From: Xenorhabdus vietnamensis
Lineage (GTDB): Bacteria; Pseudomonadota; Gammaproteobacteria; Enterobacterales; Enterobacteriaceae
Length of the DNA stretch: 64,000 nt
NCBI RefSeq assembly: GCF_002127535.1
Contig: NZ_MUBJ01000004.1
Location: 58,924-122,923, forward strand
Direction of reading: 5' to 3'
Below, one piece after another: positions 55,908 to 64,000 of this stretch (positions within the stretch are counted from its first letter, which is position 1; each line of letters opens with the position of its first letter). The notes below the pieces were generated by a model. It saw only the letters and a list, made by a program, of their open reading frames with translations, did not search any database and had not been told where the DNA came from. The position numbers and the translations under genes are program-made.

Positions 55908-58451
55908 TTAGAACCTATAAATTAAATCAAAAGTAGCTTGCAGATTACTTTCCCGTTTACCGTCGTAAGGACGTTTATCCAACGTAATCCTTACCCCTGC
56001 ATCAATGACGTCATTCCATTTGATGCGTTGACCATATCCCACCATTGTGATGAGGCCACTGCCGTACCCTTGCTGCCAATATTGTCCGATCCCTGCCACA
56101 GCTTGCTGGCTCCAGACGGTTTGATAATGCCGATACATGATGTGATCTGCTTCCAATGCAGGGAAGAATGTAAAGTCGCTTCTGGGATTGAAATAAGGTG
56201 TATTTTGCTGAGTATTATGAGCTGTACCCAGCTCTAGTTTTGCATCAAGCTTAAGATAAGGAGTGGTATATAGACGTTGAAGACCGTCAATTCCATATTC
56301 AAAGCGATGATTGCCATCCGAGAAGAATGACGGAGCAAAACGCGCAGTCCATTGGCTGCGTTCGCTATATCTCCAGCGAGCATAAATCTGCCCGCCATTG
56401 GCGTGGATATTATTGCTCAATGCGTGCAGAGGAGTATTGCGGGCGAGGCGTTCTACTGAGCCACCCAGACGCCATTGATCATTAAAATCATGCCATCCGG
56501 CAACTCGCAAGCCTATTTTGCTGCCATGATGATAATTACGCGCAGAAACTTCACTTTCCAGCCAGAAATCCCGTGAGCGCCACTCCACACCACCGCGCAA
56601 ATCACGATTTATCCCCCTGCTCTCTGGAAATTGGCTGCGATTGTAAGCGCCACCAGCAAATAAGCGCCAATTATCATCAAGGGGAGGGCTATAAAATACA
56701 GCATCAATATCTGAACTGTGTTTGCCACTTTTGGGGCTATCTGAATTAATGCCTTGATTGATTTTAATTCTCAGCTCTGACATGTGATGCACATTACGCA
56801 AACGATTAAAACGTTTAGCAAGCATATTTTCTGGTGCACGGGTAATAACATCATCGGCCAATAAATCCATCTGGTGCCATTCTTGCAGAGCAAGAGCGGT
56901 ATAGCCTTGTTGAACTTCCAACGACAAATTGCGGTGATCGAGTCCTTCAATTTGCTTTAATTCACTCTCAGCACGGCGCGCCCAACCACGATCCAGCCAG
57001 ATAGCCGCCAAGTCGATCCGTAGTTTCTGATTGCCGGGAGCGGTACGAGCCAGATGAGTAAAGCGCTTTTCTGCTTCTGGAAGATTCTCACGCAATTGTG
57101 CCGATTCAGCTAAAAATTGCTGCCCTTGTAGCCAATCATCATTGGGAATCCGAATGGGTGATCCAAAGACATTGAGCATATAAGGATTGCGTTGCTTGAT
57201 ATTGACGGCAAGCTGTTGAGCCGCATCCAGATGCTCACTTTCTACATCGGCATAGAAAAGGACCATATCATCTTCAGGGGGGATATTGGGCCGTGATATT
57301 TTTCCAAACGGCAAGGTATTTTCATTAGGATAGCTTATGGAGGAATGGTTCATTGAGGAATAGTTCAGTGAGCGCAGGATATCCCGTGCCTTTTCTGGCT
57401 GGCGCAGGTTCAAATACGCTGCTGCCGCCCATTTCTGAGCATACTCTGGAACAGGCAGACTTTTTTTCTGCTTGGCTTGTTCTTGCAAGATAAGATATTC
57501 ATTAATGACTTCTTGCATCCAATGGCGAGAAAGAAGGGCACCGAGCCGATCAATACGTGCTCGTTGGTAATCTTGTTGTGCATCGGTTAGGTTATGCCAT
57601 TGATTGAGCATATCCTCGTAGCGTGCAATTGCTTTATCAGCAATGTCAAACCGCTCTTTCTCGCTACGATTGGGAATCATTGACAAACGAACCAATTCAG
57701 CCGCGGCATCCGTTTCCAGCCTGCGCAATTGTTCAGTGGTTAATTGTGTGGAATGTTGTTGCCCTAAATGCCATGCAGAGCCACTGACCCGATTGTTTTT
57801 TAGGCTAATCAAATAATCTTGAACGACTTCTTTATTATTGGGAAACCGTTCATGCGCGGTAGAAAGCATTTGCATGGCATCCCATGTACGCCCGGCAGCT
57901 TGATCAACATAGGCCATTAAACGGTAATTGGCGGCGCTAGGTTGATGAAGCAATAAATCTTTTGCCAAACGGCGGGCTTCTTGGTCTTGTTTGGCATCGG
58001 CGAGCGTCATGATAAGGCCTGTTTTGATATCACTGTTTTGCTTACCTATATTTTGCTGATCTAAAATCAGGGCAGTGCGCCACAGCTGTATTGCTTGTGA
58101 CCATTGGCGTTGATTGCGGTAGGCGCGGGCAACGGCTGAGATTCCTCTGGCGGGCAGGGTTACTGAGCGATAGCGTTGCCAGAGAGAAATAACTTCATTG
58201 TCATCTCCAGCCCAGCTCGCGACTTGTAACCAATCAGCAATTCGTGAGGAAGAAAGACGCTGTCGTTTTTCTTCCTCACGAATATATTCGAGCATGGGAT
58301 CAGTATTACCATTTCTGGCTTGTTGAATTAATGCATCGTAATCTGCATGAGCAGATTCTGTTGTTATTAAACACCCTAGTGATATAAATAACGATAACAA
58401 TTTACACCGATATCTATGAAAGCCGATCGGACGGAAATAAAGATATGACAC
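55908..58451 (-). CDS. hmsH: Poly-N-acetylglucosamine outer-membrane porin HmsH (PgaA)
   Basis: An 847-residue outer-membrane export protein: signal peptide to about residue 36 (cleavage after AHA), a TPR superhelix (about 40-540) that binds the deacetylated polymer in the periplasm, and a C-terminal beta-barrel (about 555-847) ending in phenylalanine (FDLIYRF). The start is GTG 58451 with AGGGGA upstream. A five-residue tandem repeat (YSSMN, HSSIS) lies near residue 370 in a linker. It is the first gene of hmsHFRS, ten bases before hmsF. Confidence 0.94.
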   Translation of the reverse strand: MSYLYFRPIGFHRYRCKLLSLFISLGCLITTESAHADYDALIQQARNGNTDPMLEYIREEEKRQRLSSSRIADWLQVASWAGDDNEVISLWQRYRSVTLPARGISAVARAYRNQRQWSQAIQLWRTALILDQQNIGKQNSDIKTGLIMTLADAKQDQEARRLAKDLLLHQPSAANYRLMAYVDQAAGRTWDAMQMLSTAHERFPNNKEVVQDYLISLKNNRVSGSAWHLGQQHSTQLTTEQLRRLETDAAAELVRLSMIPNRSEKERFDIADKAIARYEDMLNQWHNLTDAQQDYQRARIDRLGALLSRHWMQEVINEYLILQEQAKQKKSLPVPEYAQKWAAAAYLNLRQPEKARDILRSLNYSSMNHSSISYPNENTLPFGKISRPNIPPEDDMVLFYADVESEHLDAAQQLAVNIKQRNPYMLNVFGSPIRIPNDDWLQGQQFLAESAQLRENLPEAEKRFTHLARTAPGNQKLRIDLAAIWLDRGWARRAESELKQIEGLDHRNLSLEVQQGYTALALQEWHQMDLLADDVITRAPENMLAKRFNRLRNVHHMSELRIKINQGINSDSPKSGKHSSDIDAVFYSPPLDDNWRLFAGGAYNRSQFPESRGINRDLRGGVEWRSRDFWLESEVSARNYHHGSKIGLRVAGWHDFNDQWRLGGSVERLARNTPLHALSNNIHANGGQIYARWRYSERSQWTARFAPSFFSDGNHRFEYGIDGLQRLYTTPYLKLDAKLELGTAHNTQQNTPYFNPRSDFTFFPALEADHIMYRHYQTVWSQQAVAGIGQYWQQGYGSGLITMVGYGQRIKWNDVIDAGVRITLDKRPYDGKRESNLQATFDLIYRF
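57340..57369 (-). repeat. In-frame 15-bp tandem repeat in hmsH
   Basis: GAGGAATGGTTCATT and GAGGAATAGTTCAGT (plus strand, 57340 and 57355) are adjacent near-copies. On the coding strand they give YSSMN and HSSIS in a linker between TPR segments. Confidence 0.65.
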
Positions 58452-59100
58452 ACTATCCCCTTTTTATACTGCTTATTGGTTTTACAAATAGCATAACCAG
58501 ACAGATTTTAGCTTAATTTAGATTAAGGTGATTTTTTACATTATTAATTTTCGAAGAGGCAGAATAATACGTACTGTGTGAATTTATATCAATGGGGAAA
58601 TTTTGAAAAATTATTACATAGGGTTAATTATTCATTGGTATTATATTTTCAATTAATAATTAATTCTGATTATTTTATTGTGTTGTTATTTTTTTAATTG
58701 TATATTAATCAGCTGCTTAAGTTTGTTTTTTGTCTGGTATTAAAATGTTTTGAAAAATAAATTCTTGTGCTGTTAGAGAGATCAATAAAAAACACTTAGT
58801 CTGATAGTGAATGTTTTTCATAAAAACAGTAGTACAGAAAGTAATAACTGTTTTAGGTAACTGGATTATTTTAAGTTTCAATCGTATTTTTATTAACGAT
58901 AAGTGAATGTTATTTATTGTTGATGTTTTTATTTGAAATAAATTAATGAAATTAAATTGACTGATTGAATGCTATTTTATCGTAAATATATGCTTGATAA
59001 GCTAACTTAATTAATAAATTACGGTCGTAAATTGAAATTTGACGGAGCTATTACCAAATTTTTTTGATTAAGATTATGACACTCATCAGTAGTTTTCCAT

Positions 59101-59226
59101 ATATATTCTTCGTCTTTCAAGTTGCCTCTTTGTTGGCTGCACTCACTTTCCTCGGTCACATAGTTATCTATGCTTCCGGGGATTTTCTACCTTGCCGCCG
59201 CGGTGCATATTGAAATCCATTGGGTA
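59101..59226. repeat. ERIC-like palindromic element
   Basis: About 126 bases, the same plan as 8503-8625: CTTTCAAGTTGC near the left end, GGTCACATAGTTATCTATGC and CTTGCCGCC in the middle, and GAAATCCATTGGGTAT at the right end. The two copies share most positions. Confidence 0.8.
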
Positions 59227-59821
59227 TTTGCGTTTATAGGACTTGAATGCATGGAATTAAGTAAATTTTAATCAAGATCACTTGGGTAATTTACATTAAT
59301 AATTATATGGATACTATTTTTGCTTGCAGATAACGACAAGTACTTTTGTTTCTAAAGTTTATTATAACTTAAAAATTAATAACAATAATAAATCAATGTT
59401 TGTTCGTTAAATGATCATTATGAGATTTGTCTTAGGTAAGATTAGTTCAATCACCAATTAATTCCCAGTCGTTTAATCCTTCTTTATTTTTATATCTATT
59501 TGAATTTATGGTATAAATTTAATTCATCATATTTTATGATGTAAGAAAAGAAATCATCTAATGAATTATTTCCATTAGTAAATGAAACCATAGTCAAAAT
59601 TTATGGAATGATAATAATCATTAGCTTGCTAATTATATATTATTTTTAAATTAGGGAATTTTTAGAATTAAATCCATTGATTTCACCTATATATAATGTC
59701 ATTTAGTAAACATTTAGGAAAATAATAGTATATAATTCTGAACATGATTTCTATTTAGATTATTATGTTGATCTATGTGAGATTGTCGCTATTATGATCT
59801 CGTCTTGTCCGGAATGTGCGA

Positions 59822-59962
59822 ATGAACCCCATAAAAGACCACGTAGGGGAACATAAGCGCATTTTAATTTGGATAAAAGACAATGGCTGTAGGTACGCGG
59901 TTATACCTAATAGATTTCAGATTGGGGTATGGTGGAAAGAAAGCGAATTTCCAAAAGCATGA
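59822..59962 (+). CDS. Candidate 46-aa small protein
   Basis: ATG 59822 opens 46 codons: MNPIKDHVGEHKRILIWIKD, then NGCRYAVIPNRFQIGVWWKE and SEFPKA. Composition is strikingly protein-like for this AT-rich gap (three Trp, mixed charges), but the ribosome site is weak. Part of the frame (59902-59920) matches the end of the ERIC-like elements, so the 3' half may come from an inserted repeat, or the ORF may be the remnant of a larger gene. No family recognised. Confidence 0.3.
   Translation: MNPIKDHVGEHKRILIWIKDNGCRYAVIPNRFQIGVWWKESEFPKA
59902..59920. repeat. ERIC-end fragment
   Basis: TATACCTAATAGATTTCA matches the reverse complement of the ERIC-like right end at 8608-8625 with one difference in 18 bases. 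No matching other end was seen nearby. Confidence 0.45.
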
Positions 59963-60180
59963 GAATTACGTGTGAGCTATACATGTGGACTAGGTATTTA
60001 AACTATGTACGTAAACTCTGTAATTGGTAATTAAGGTGAGTACAGACAGTAATACAACAGTTTGAAAGAGACAGGGTATATTGTGCGAAAGCTGTTTATC
60101 AATTAAGTAAATTTGTTTCCATATCGTCTGTAATTAGCCGATAGGATATTTTTGTATATTGACTAATGGGGTTTAATTTA

Positions 60181-60711
60181 ATGAAATATAAGCTGCTTAT
60201 TTCTTCTCTTTTTGTATCTTCTGTATTTGCTGCAACTGCAAATGCAGGAGATGGGACAGTGAGATTTGAAGGAGAAGTAATACAGAATGCTTGTAAGGTT
60301 CATGGTGATTCTGCTGATCAAACCGTTAATATGGGCGTTATTAGTGCTGATGCATTTAAGCAAGTCAATGATACGGCTGCGCCAACGGCATTTCGGATCA
60401 AATTGACTGATTGTCCTGCGGATATGAAAGAAAAAAACGTGTCTATTAAGTTTGATGGCCCGAGTGATAGCAATAACAGAGATCTTTTGTCTTTGACTAA
60501 AGTAGATAATGCTGCAACTGGTATCGCTATTGGTATTTATGAAGCTGATACTCAGGCCCGAGTTCCTGTAGCAGGAGCTTCTGGCGTTAATTCTCTTCAC
60601 TTAGGTATTGATCAAGAATTGAAATTTATTGCCAAGTATGTTGCTACAAAGCCAAAAGTTGGTCCTGGTTCTGCTAATGCAGTAACGAATTTTACTGTAG
60701 TTTATAATTAA
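60181..60711 (+). CDS. Type 1-family major fimbrial subunit (pilin)
   Basis: A 176-residue pilin with a signal peptide (cleavage after ANA at about residue 22) and a mature start GDGTVRFEGEVIQNACKVHG. The two cysteines of the Ig-like pilin fold are in NACKVHG and LTDCPADM. The C-terminus NAVTNFTVVYN is the beta-strand that the chaperone grips. ATG 60181 follows GGGG; ATG 60166 would add five residues. It heads a pilin-chaperone-usher operon. Serotype or adhesin class cannot be told from this subunit. Confidence 0.88.
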   Translation: MKYKLLISSLFVSSVFAATANAGDGTVRFEGEVIQNACKVHGDSADQTVNMGVISADAFKQVNDTAAPTAFRIKLTDCPADMKEKNVSIKFDGPSDSNNRDLLSLTKVDNAATGIAIGIYEADTQARVPVAGASGVNSLHLGIDQELKFIAKYVATKPKVGPGSANAVTNFTVVYN

Positions 60712-60747
60712 TAATTTGATATTCTAGACATTGTATACCCAAAAATA

Positions 60748-60770
60748 AACCTGGCAAGGATGCTTGGGTT
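60748..60770 (+). promoter_or_regulatory. Imperfect hairpin after the pilin gene
   Basis: AACCTGGCA and TGCTTGGGTT can pair with wobbles and one bulge. No U tract follows. A partial attenuator here would give more pilin than chaperone and usher, as is usual in fimbrial operons. Confidence 0.35.
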
Positions 60771-60814
60771 ATTCAATTGAATATATACAATTATGATTTG
60801 GTGGGGAAACAACC

Positions 60815-61513
60815 ATGTCGTGTTATCGTTTATTGTTTATTATTTTTTTATATTTATTTAGCTGTAATATTTCCATTGCGGGAGTTATTATTGGTGGAAC
60901 CAGAGTTATTTATTTAAGCGATAGAAAAGAAGTTTCTGTCTCTATTAGGAATCCAGAAAAGAAGAGTGACTACCTCATTCAAAGCTGGATTCAAGATGAA
61001 AATGATAAAACCAAAACGCCTTTTGTTATAACACCACCTTTATTTAAGTTATCGGGAAATAATGAAAATATTTTACGTATAGTTAAGGTTGGCAATGATC
61101 TACCAATGGATAGAGAATCAGTATTTTGGGTTAACGTTAAATCTATTCCTGAGTCGTTACATACTGATCCAAATATAAATCAGTTACAAATTGTCGTGAA
61201 TTCACGCTTGAAGCTATTTTATCGTCCTGTACAACTAACAGAACAAGCTGCGGTCGCTTATAAAAAATTAAAATTCAAGTACGAAAGAGGATTGTTATTG
61301 GTTGAAAATCCCACACCTTATTTTATCTCTCTTTCATCTCTTAGTGTTGATGAACAAGAGATTAAATATGCGGGAATGATTAAGCCTTTTAGCCAATCAA
61401 GTTGGCCTTTGTCATTAACGAATGCTAAAAGAGTGAGTTGGAAAGCTATCAATGATTATGGTGGCGTGACAAAAACAGAGTTTGCTGACCTTCAGTTTGG
61501 AAATCATATCTAA
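60815..61513 (+). CDS. Periplasmic fimbrial chaperone (PapD-like)
   Basis: A 232-residue chaperone with a signal peptide (cleavage after SIA at about residue 22) and two Ig-like domains. The conserved IGGTRVIYLSDRKEVSVSIR carries the subunit-anchoring arginine. FVITPPLFKL is the edge strand region, and NSRLKLFYRP carries the anchoring lysine in the G1 strand. It caps pilins and delivers them to the usher. It sits 103 bases after the pilin gene and 56 before the usher. Confidence 0.92.
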   Translation: MSCYRLLFIIFLYLFSCNISIAGVIIGGTRVIYLSDRKEVSVSIRNPEKKSDYLIQSWIQDENDKTKTPFVITPPLFKLSGNNENILRIVKVGNDLPMDRESVFWVNVKSIPESLHTDPNINQLQIVVNSRLKLFYRPVQLTEQAAVAYKKLKFKYERGLLLVENPTPYFISLSSLSVDEQEIKYAGMIKPFSQSSWPLSLTNAKRVSWKAINDYGGVTKTEFADLQFGNHI

Positions 61514-61569
61514 TAGATATCAAGTTGTCGCCAGCAGGGCTAATTCATCATATTGCCAGAAAATTAAAT

Positions 61570-64000
61570 ATGTCAAAGCATGTTAAACATAATTTTGCCA
61601 AGCGATCGTATCCTGGCAGTAATTATAAATTTTTACTGTCTATATTCATTGTGGTTGGTAATTTATTTTATCATTTGACCGTATATGCGGAAAATAAATT
61701 TAACATCCACGCGTTAAAAATTGGTGGGAACTTACCTGATGATATTGATTTGTCGATTTTTCAGGATGGTATTCAGCCGCCCGGTGTTTACTGGGTGGAT
61801 ATTTATTTAAATTCTAAGATGGTGAGTGAACAAAATATCGAATTTATTTTGGTAGGTGGAAAACTACAGCCTAAAATTACACTTAACAAGTGGCGAAATA
61901 TGGGCGTGGAAATTGACTCTTTCACTAAATTGGCAAGTTTATCTCCGGACACTGTGATTACAGATATCAGCCAATATATACCGTATGCCAATGCGGAATT
62001 TGATTTTAATCGACAGAGATTGAATATTAGTATTCCTCAGATTGCTTTGAGTCAGAAGGTGAGAAATGATGTTTCCCCTGTCTCTTGGGATCAAGGGTTA
62101 ACTGCATTATTGATTAACTATAATTATAGTGGTGCAACAAGTTGGAATGAACACCATAATTCAGCACAGAGTAATTATTTGAATCTCAGATCAGGAATGA
62201 ACTGGCACTCTTGGCGTTTGCGTAATAACGCAATTTATTCCGATCAAAACCAACGATGGAAAAGCCTCAATACCTATTTGCAACGTGATATTCAATCAAT
62301 TCAGGGGCAACTGACAGTCGGTGATAGTTTTACTTCCAGTGAACTATTTGACGGCATTGAATTTCGCGGAATTCAGCTTGCATCTGATGAAAATATGTTG
62401 CCGGATAATCAGAAAGGTTTCGCACCGATTGTACGTGGTATTGCTCAAAGTAATGCACAAGTAACAATCAAACAAAATGGTTATGTTATTTATCAGACTT
62501 ATGTTGCACCTGGCGCATTTGAAATCAGTGATCTTTATCCAACAACATCCAGTGGTGATCTGGAAGTTATCATCAAAGAGGCAGATGGTAAGGAACGCAG
62601 GTTTATTCAAGCATTTGCAATCACACCTATCATGCTACGGGAGAGGAGCCACAGATACTCAATTGCAATGGGACGTTATCGTACAACCAGTGGCAAAAAA
62701 CGCGAACCCTATTTCTCCCAGGGAACATTGAGCTATGGTCTTCACAATAGGCTGACTGTCTATGGCGGCACAATTTTATCCCGTGACTACCAATCTGTTT
62801 TGTTAGGGGCTGGTACAGACTTGAGGGAACTGGGCGCGCTCTCTTTCGATGTAATTTATGCTAATACAGAATTATCCCCAATCCAAAAATCCACGGGGCA
62901 GGCTTATCGCCTGCGATATACAAAAAATTTTTCAATGACCGGAACAAATTTGGCATTGACGAATTATAGCTATTCAACAGAAGGGTTTTATGATTTTGGT
63001 GAGGCAAACCACTTTGGAGATAACCAATACTTGTTTTCTCGTTTTAATAAGAGAAATAGGCTGCAATTGCAAGTCAACCAGACATTAGGGGATTTTGGTA
63101 GCGTTTCTGTTACCGCATTGCAGCAAGATTATTGGCAACAGAAAGGTCGTGAGCGTTCACTTAATGCGGGTTATCACATTAGCCGCCAAGGGGTTAATTA
63201 TAGCCTGAACTACACCTACAACCTTAATCCTGGCTCTAGTAAACATGAACAAATGTTTGCATTAGCTATCAGTGTACCTCTTGATCGTTGGCTGAAAAGA
63301 AGTTGGGCGAATTATAACGCTACCTTCAATCATCACGACAAAGTTTCACAGCAGGTCAGCCTGAATGGAACTGCGCTTGAAGATAATAATTTGTTCTACA
63401 GTGTGCAACAGAGCTATTCCAGTAGAGGGCATGCCAATAAAGGTGCAAACGTAGGTGGGAATATACATGGGGAATATCGGGGTTCTTATGGTCGAATCAA
63501 TGGATCTTATAGTTATCAACGTCAAAACCAGCAGCATCAAAACCAGCAATTAAGTTATGGCATTAGTGGGGGAATTGTTATTCATCCGTATGGACTGACT
63601 TTATCTCAGGAATTAGGGGAAAGTGCGGTCTTGGTTCGTGCTGAGAATGCAAAAGGCGTCAAAGTTGCCAACAATACTTCAGTTGCCACGGATTGGAACG
63701 GTTATGCGATTTTGCCATATGCCAGCAGTTATCGTAAAAATCGGGTGGCGCTGGAGCCTCATTCATTTTCTGATGATGTCGAAATTGATGTGAATACCCA
63801 ATCTGTCGTTCCGACGAAAGGTGCACTCGTTCTGGCTAATTTTAAGACAAGAGTGGGAAATAGGATTCTTATGTACCTGACTTATCGTGGCAAGCCAGTG
63901 CCTTTTGGGGCAAAAGTGGCATTAGAGGATGTGAATAAAAACGCAGGCCAGGCAAATAGAGTTGATGAACTGCATCGTGCCCTCGTCAGTAGTGAAGGGC
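61570..64000 (+). CDS. Outer-membrane fimbrial usher (FimD/PapC family), C-terminus outside the window
   Basis: An open frame of 810 codons runs to the window edge without a stop. After a signal peptide ending in VYA (about residue 40) comes the N-terminal domain that binds chaperone-subunit pairs (FNIHALKIGG, GVYWVDIYLNS). The 24-strand barrel follows, with LTVGDSFTSSELFDGIEFRG, APIVRGIAQSNAQVTIKQNG and APGAFEISDLYPTTSSGDLE as usher signatures. The C-terminal plug domains begin near SVVPTKGALVLANF. The start ATG 61570 has only a weak ribosome site. The missing part is probably 40-60 residues. Confidence 0.92.
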   Translation, partial: MSKHVKHNFAKRSYPGSNYKFLLSIFIVVGNLFYHLTVYAENKFNIHALKIGGNLPDDIDLSIFQDGIQPPGVYWVDIYLNSKMVSEQNIEFILVGGKLQPKITLNKWRNMGVEIDSFTKLASLSPDTVITDISQYIPYANAEFDFNRQRLNISIPQIALSQKVRNDVSPVSWDQGLTALLINYNYSGATSWNEHHNSAQSNYLNLRSGMNWHSWRLRNNAIYSDQNQRWKSLNTYLQRDIQSIQGQLTVGDSFTSSELFDGIEFRGIQLASDENMLPDNQKGFAPIVRGIAQSNAQVTIKQNGYVIYQTYVAPGAFEISDLYPTTSSGDLEVIIKEADGKERRFIQAFAITPIMLRERSHRYSIAMGRYRTTSGKKREPYFSQGTLSYGLHNRLTVYGGTILSRDYQSVLLGAGTDLRELGALSFDVIYANTELSPIQKSTGQAYRLRYTKNFSMTGTNLALTNYSYSTEGFYDFGEANHFGDNQYLFSRFNKRNRLQLQVNQTLGDFGSVSVTALQQDYWQQKGRERSLNAGYHISRQGVNYSLNYTYNLNPGSSKHEQMFALAISVPLDRWLKRSWANYNATFNHHDKVSQQVSLNGTALEDNNLFYSVQQSYSSRGHANKGANVGGNIHGEYRGSYGRINGSYSYQRQNQQHQNQQLSYGISGGIVIHPYGLTLSQELGESAVLVRAENAKGVKVANNTSVATDWNGYAILPYASSYRKNRVALEPHSFSDDVEIDVNTQSVVPTKGALVLANFKTRVGNRILMYLTYRGKPVPFGAKVALEDVNKNAGQANRVDELHRALVSSEG

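Larger units (their letters stand above)
58452..60180. other. Large AT-rich gap between hmsH and the fimbrial operon
   Basis: About 1.7 kb between divergent operons. It holds both promoters, a full ERIC-like element (59101-59226), an ERIC-end fragment (59902-59920) and a 46-codon ORF candidate (59822-59962). I saw no recombinase gene or obvious invertible element. The rest is featureless AT-rich DNA. Confidence 0.55.

Overview
The window looks like the chromosome of an AT-rich enterobacterium of the Morganellaceae, most likely Xenorhabdus or Photorhabdus. This is inferred from gene content and order: ackA-pta / yfbVUTSR / alaA / lrhA (hexA) / nuoA-N as in Enterobacterales, a fused nuoCD, an hmsHFRS locus, ERIC-like repeats and strongly AT-rich intergenic DNA. 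No rRNA, tRNA or CRISPR array was seen.

Layout. 1-90: 3' end of a gene, probably a transposase. 819-8500: arginine succinyltransferase operon astC-astA-astD-astB-astE followed by a CycA-like amino-acid permease. 8501-9175: ERIC-like element and a second, decayed copy of the 1-90 gene end in inverted orientation. 9176-11955: a SnoaL-like protein and a DHA2 exporter, divergent from a LysR regulator. 11999-15543: pta and ackA. 15809-21871: yfbV, yfbU, yfbT, yfbS, yfbR and alaA. 22677-23678: the LysR regulator hexA/lrhA behind an 800-base leader region. 24386-39410: complete 13-gene complex I operon. 39687-42616: a small secreted protein and a BetT-type transporter. 42822-44853: an orphan ascorbate-type PTS (EIIA, EIIB, EIIC). 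45036-46448: a decayed PAAR-protein island with a cysteine-rich pseudogene. 46602-48111: hipBA. 48223-58451: a c-di-GMP and biofilm block on the minus strand. 60181-64000: start of a chaperone-usher fimbrial operon whose usher runs off the window.

How the parts fit together. The ast genes convert arginine to glutamate and succinate, which feed respiration through Nuo and overflow metabolism through Pta-AckA. The minus-strand block holds the poly-N-acetylglucosamine export machine HmsHFRS, its YfiBNR-type control module HmsC-HmsD-HmsE and an EAL phosphodiesterase, so synthesis, c-di-GMP production and c-di-GMP breakdown are adjacent. The fimbrial operon beside it makes this an attachment region.

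The most unexpected signal cuts across genes: short degenerate tandem repeats with a 14-18 base unit recur at no fewer than eight sites. Five lie just after or across stop codons (astA, yfbT, yfbS, nuoF, betT) and three lie in frame inside coding regions (astE, hmsC, hmsH). Other leads are inward-facing transposase-end homologues around the ast cluster, a 14-codon ORF with a near-consensus ribosome site in the hexA leader, a CPCC-type pseudogene with two in-frame TAA codons, and an HmsF that lacks a lipobox.
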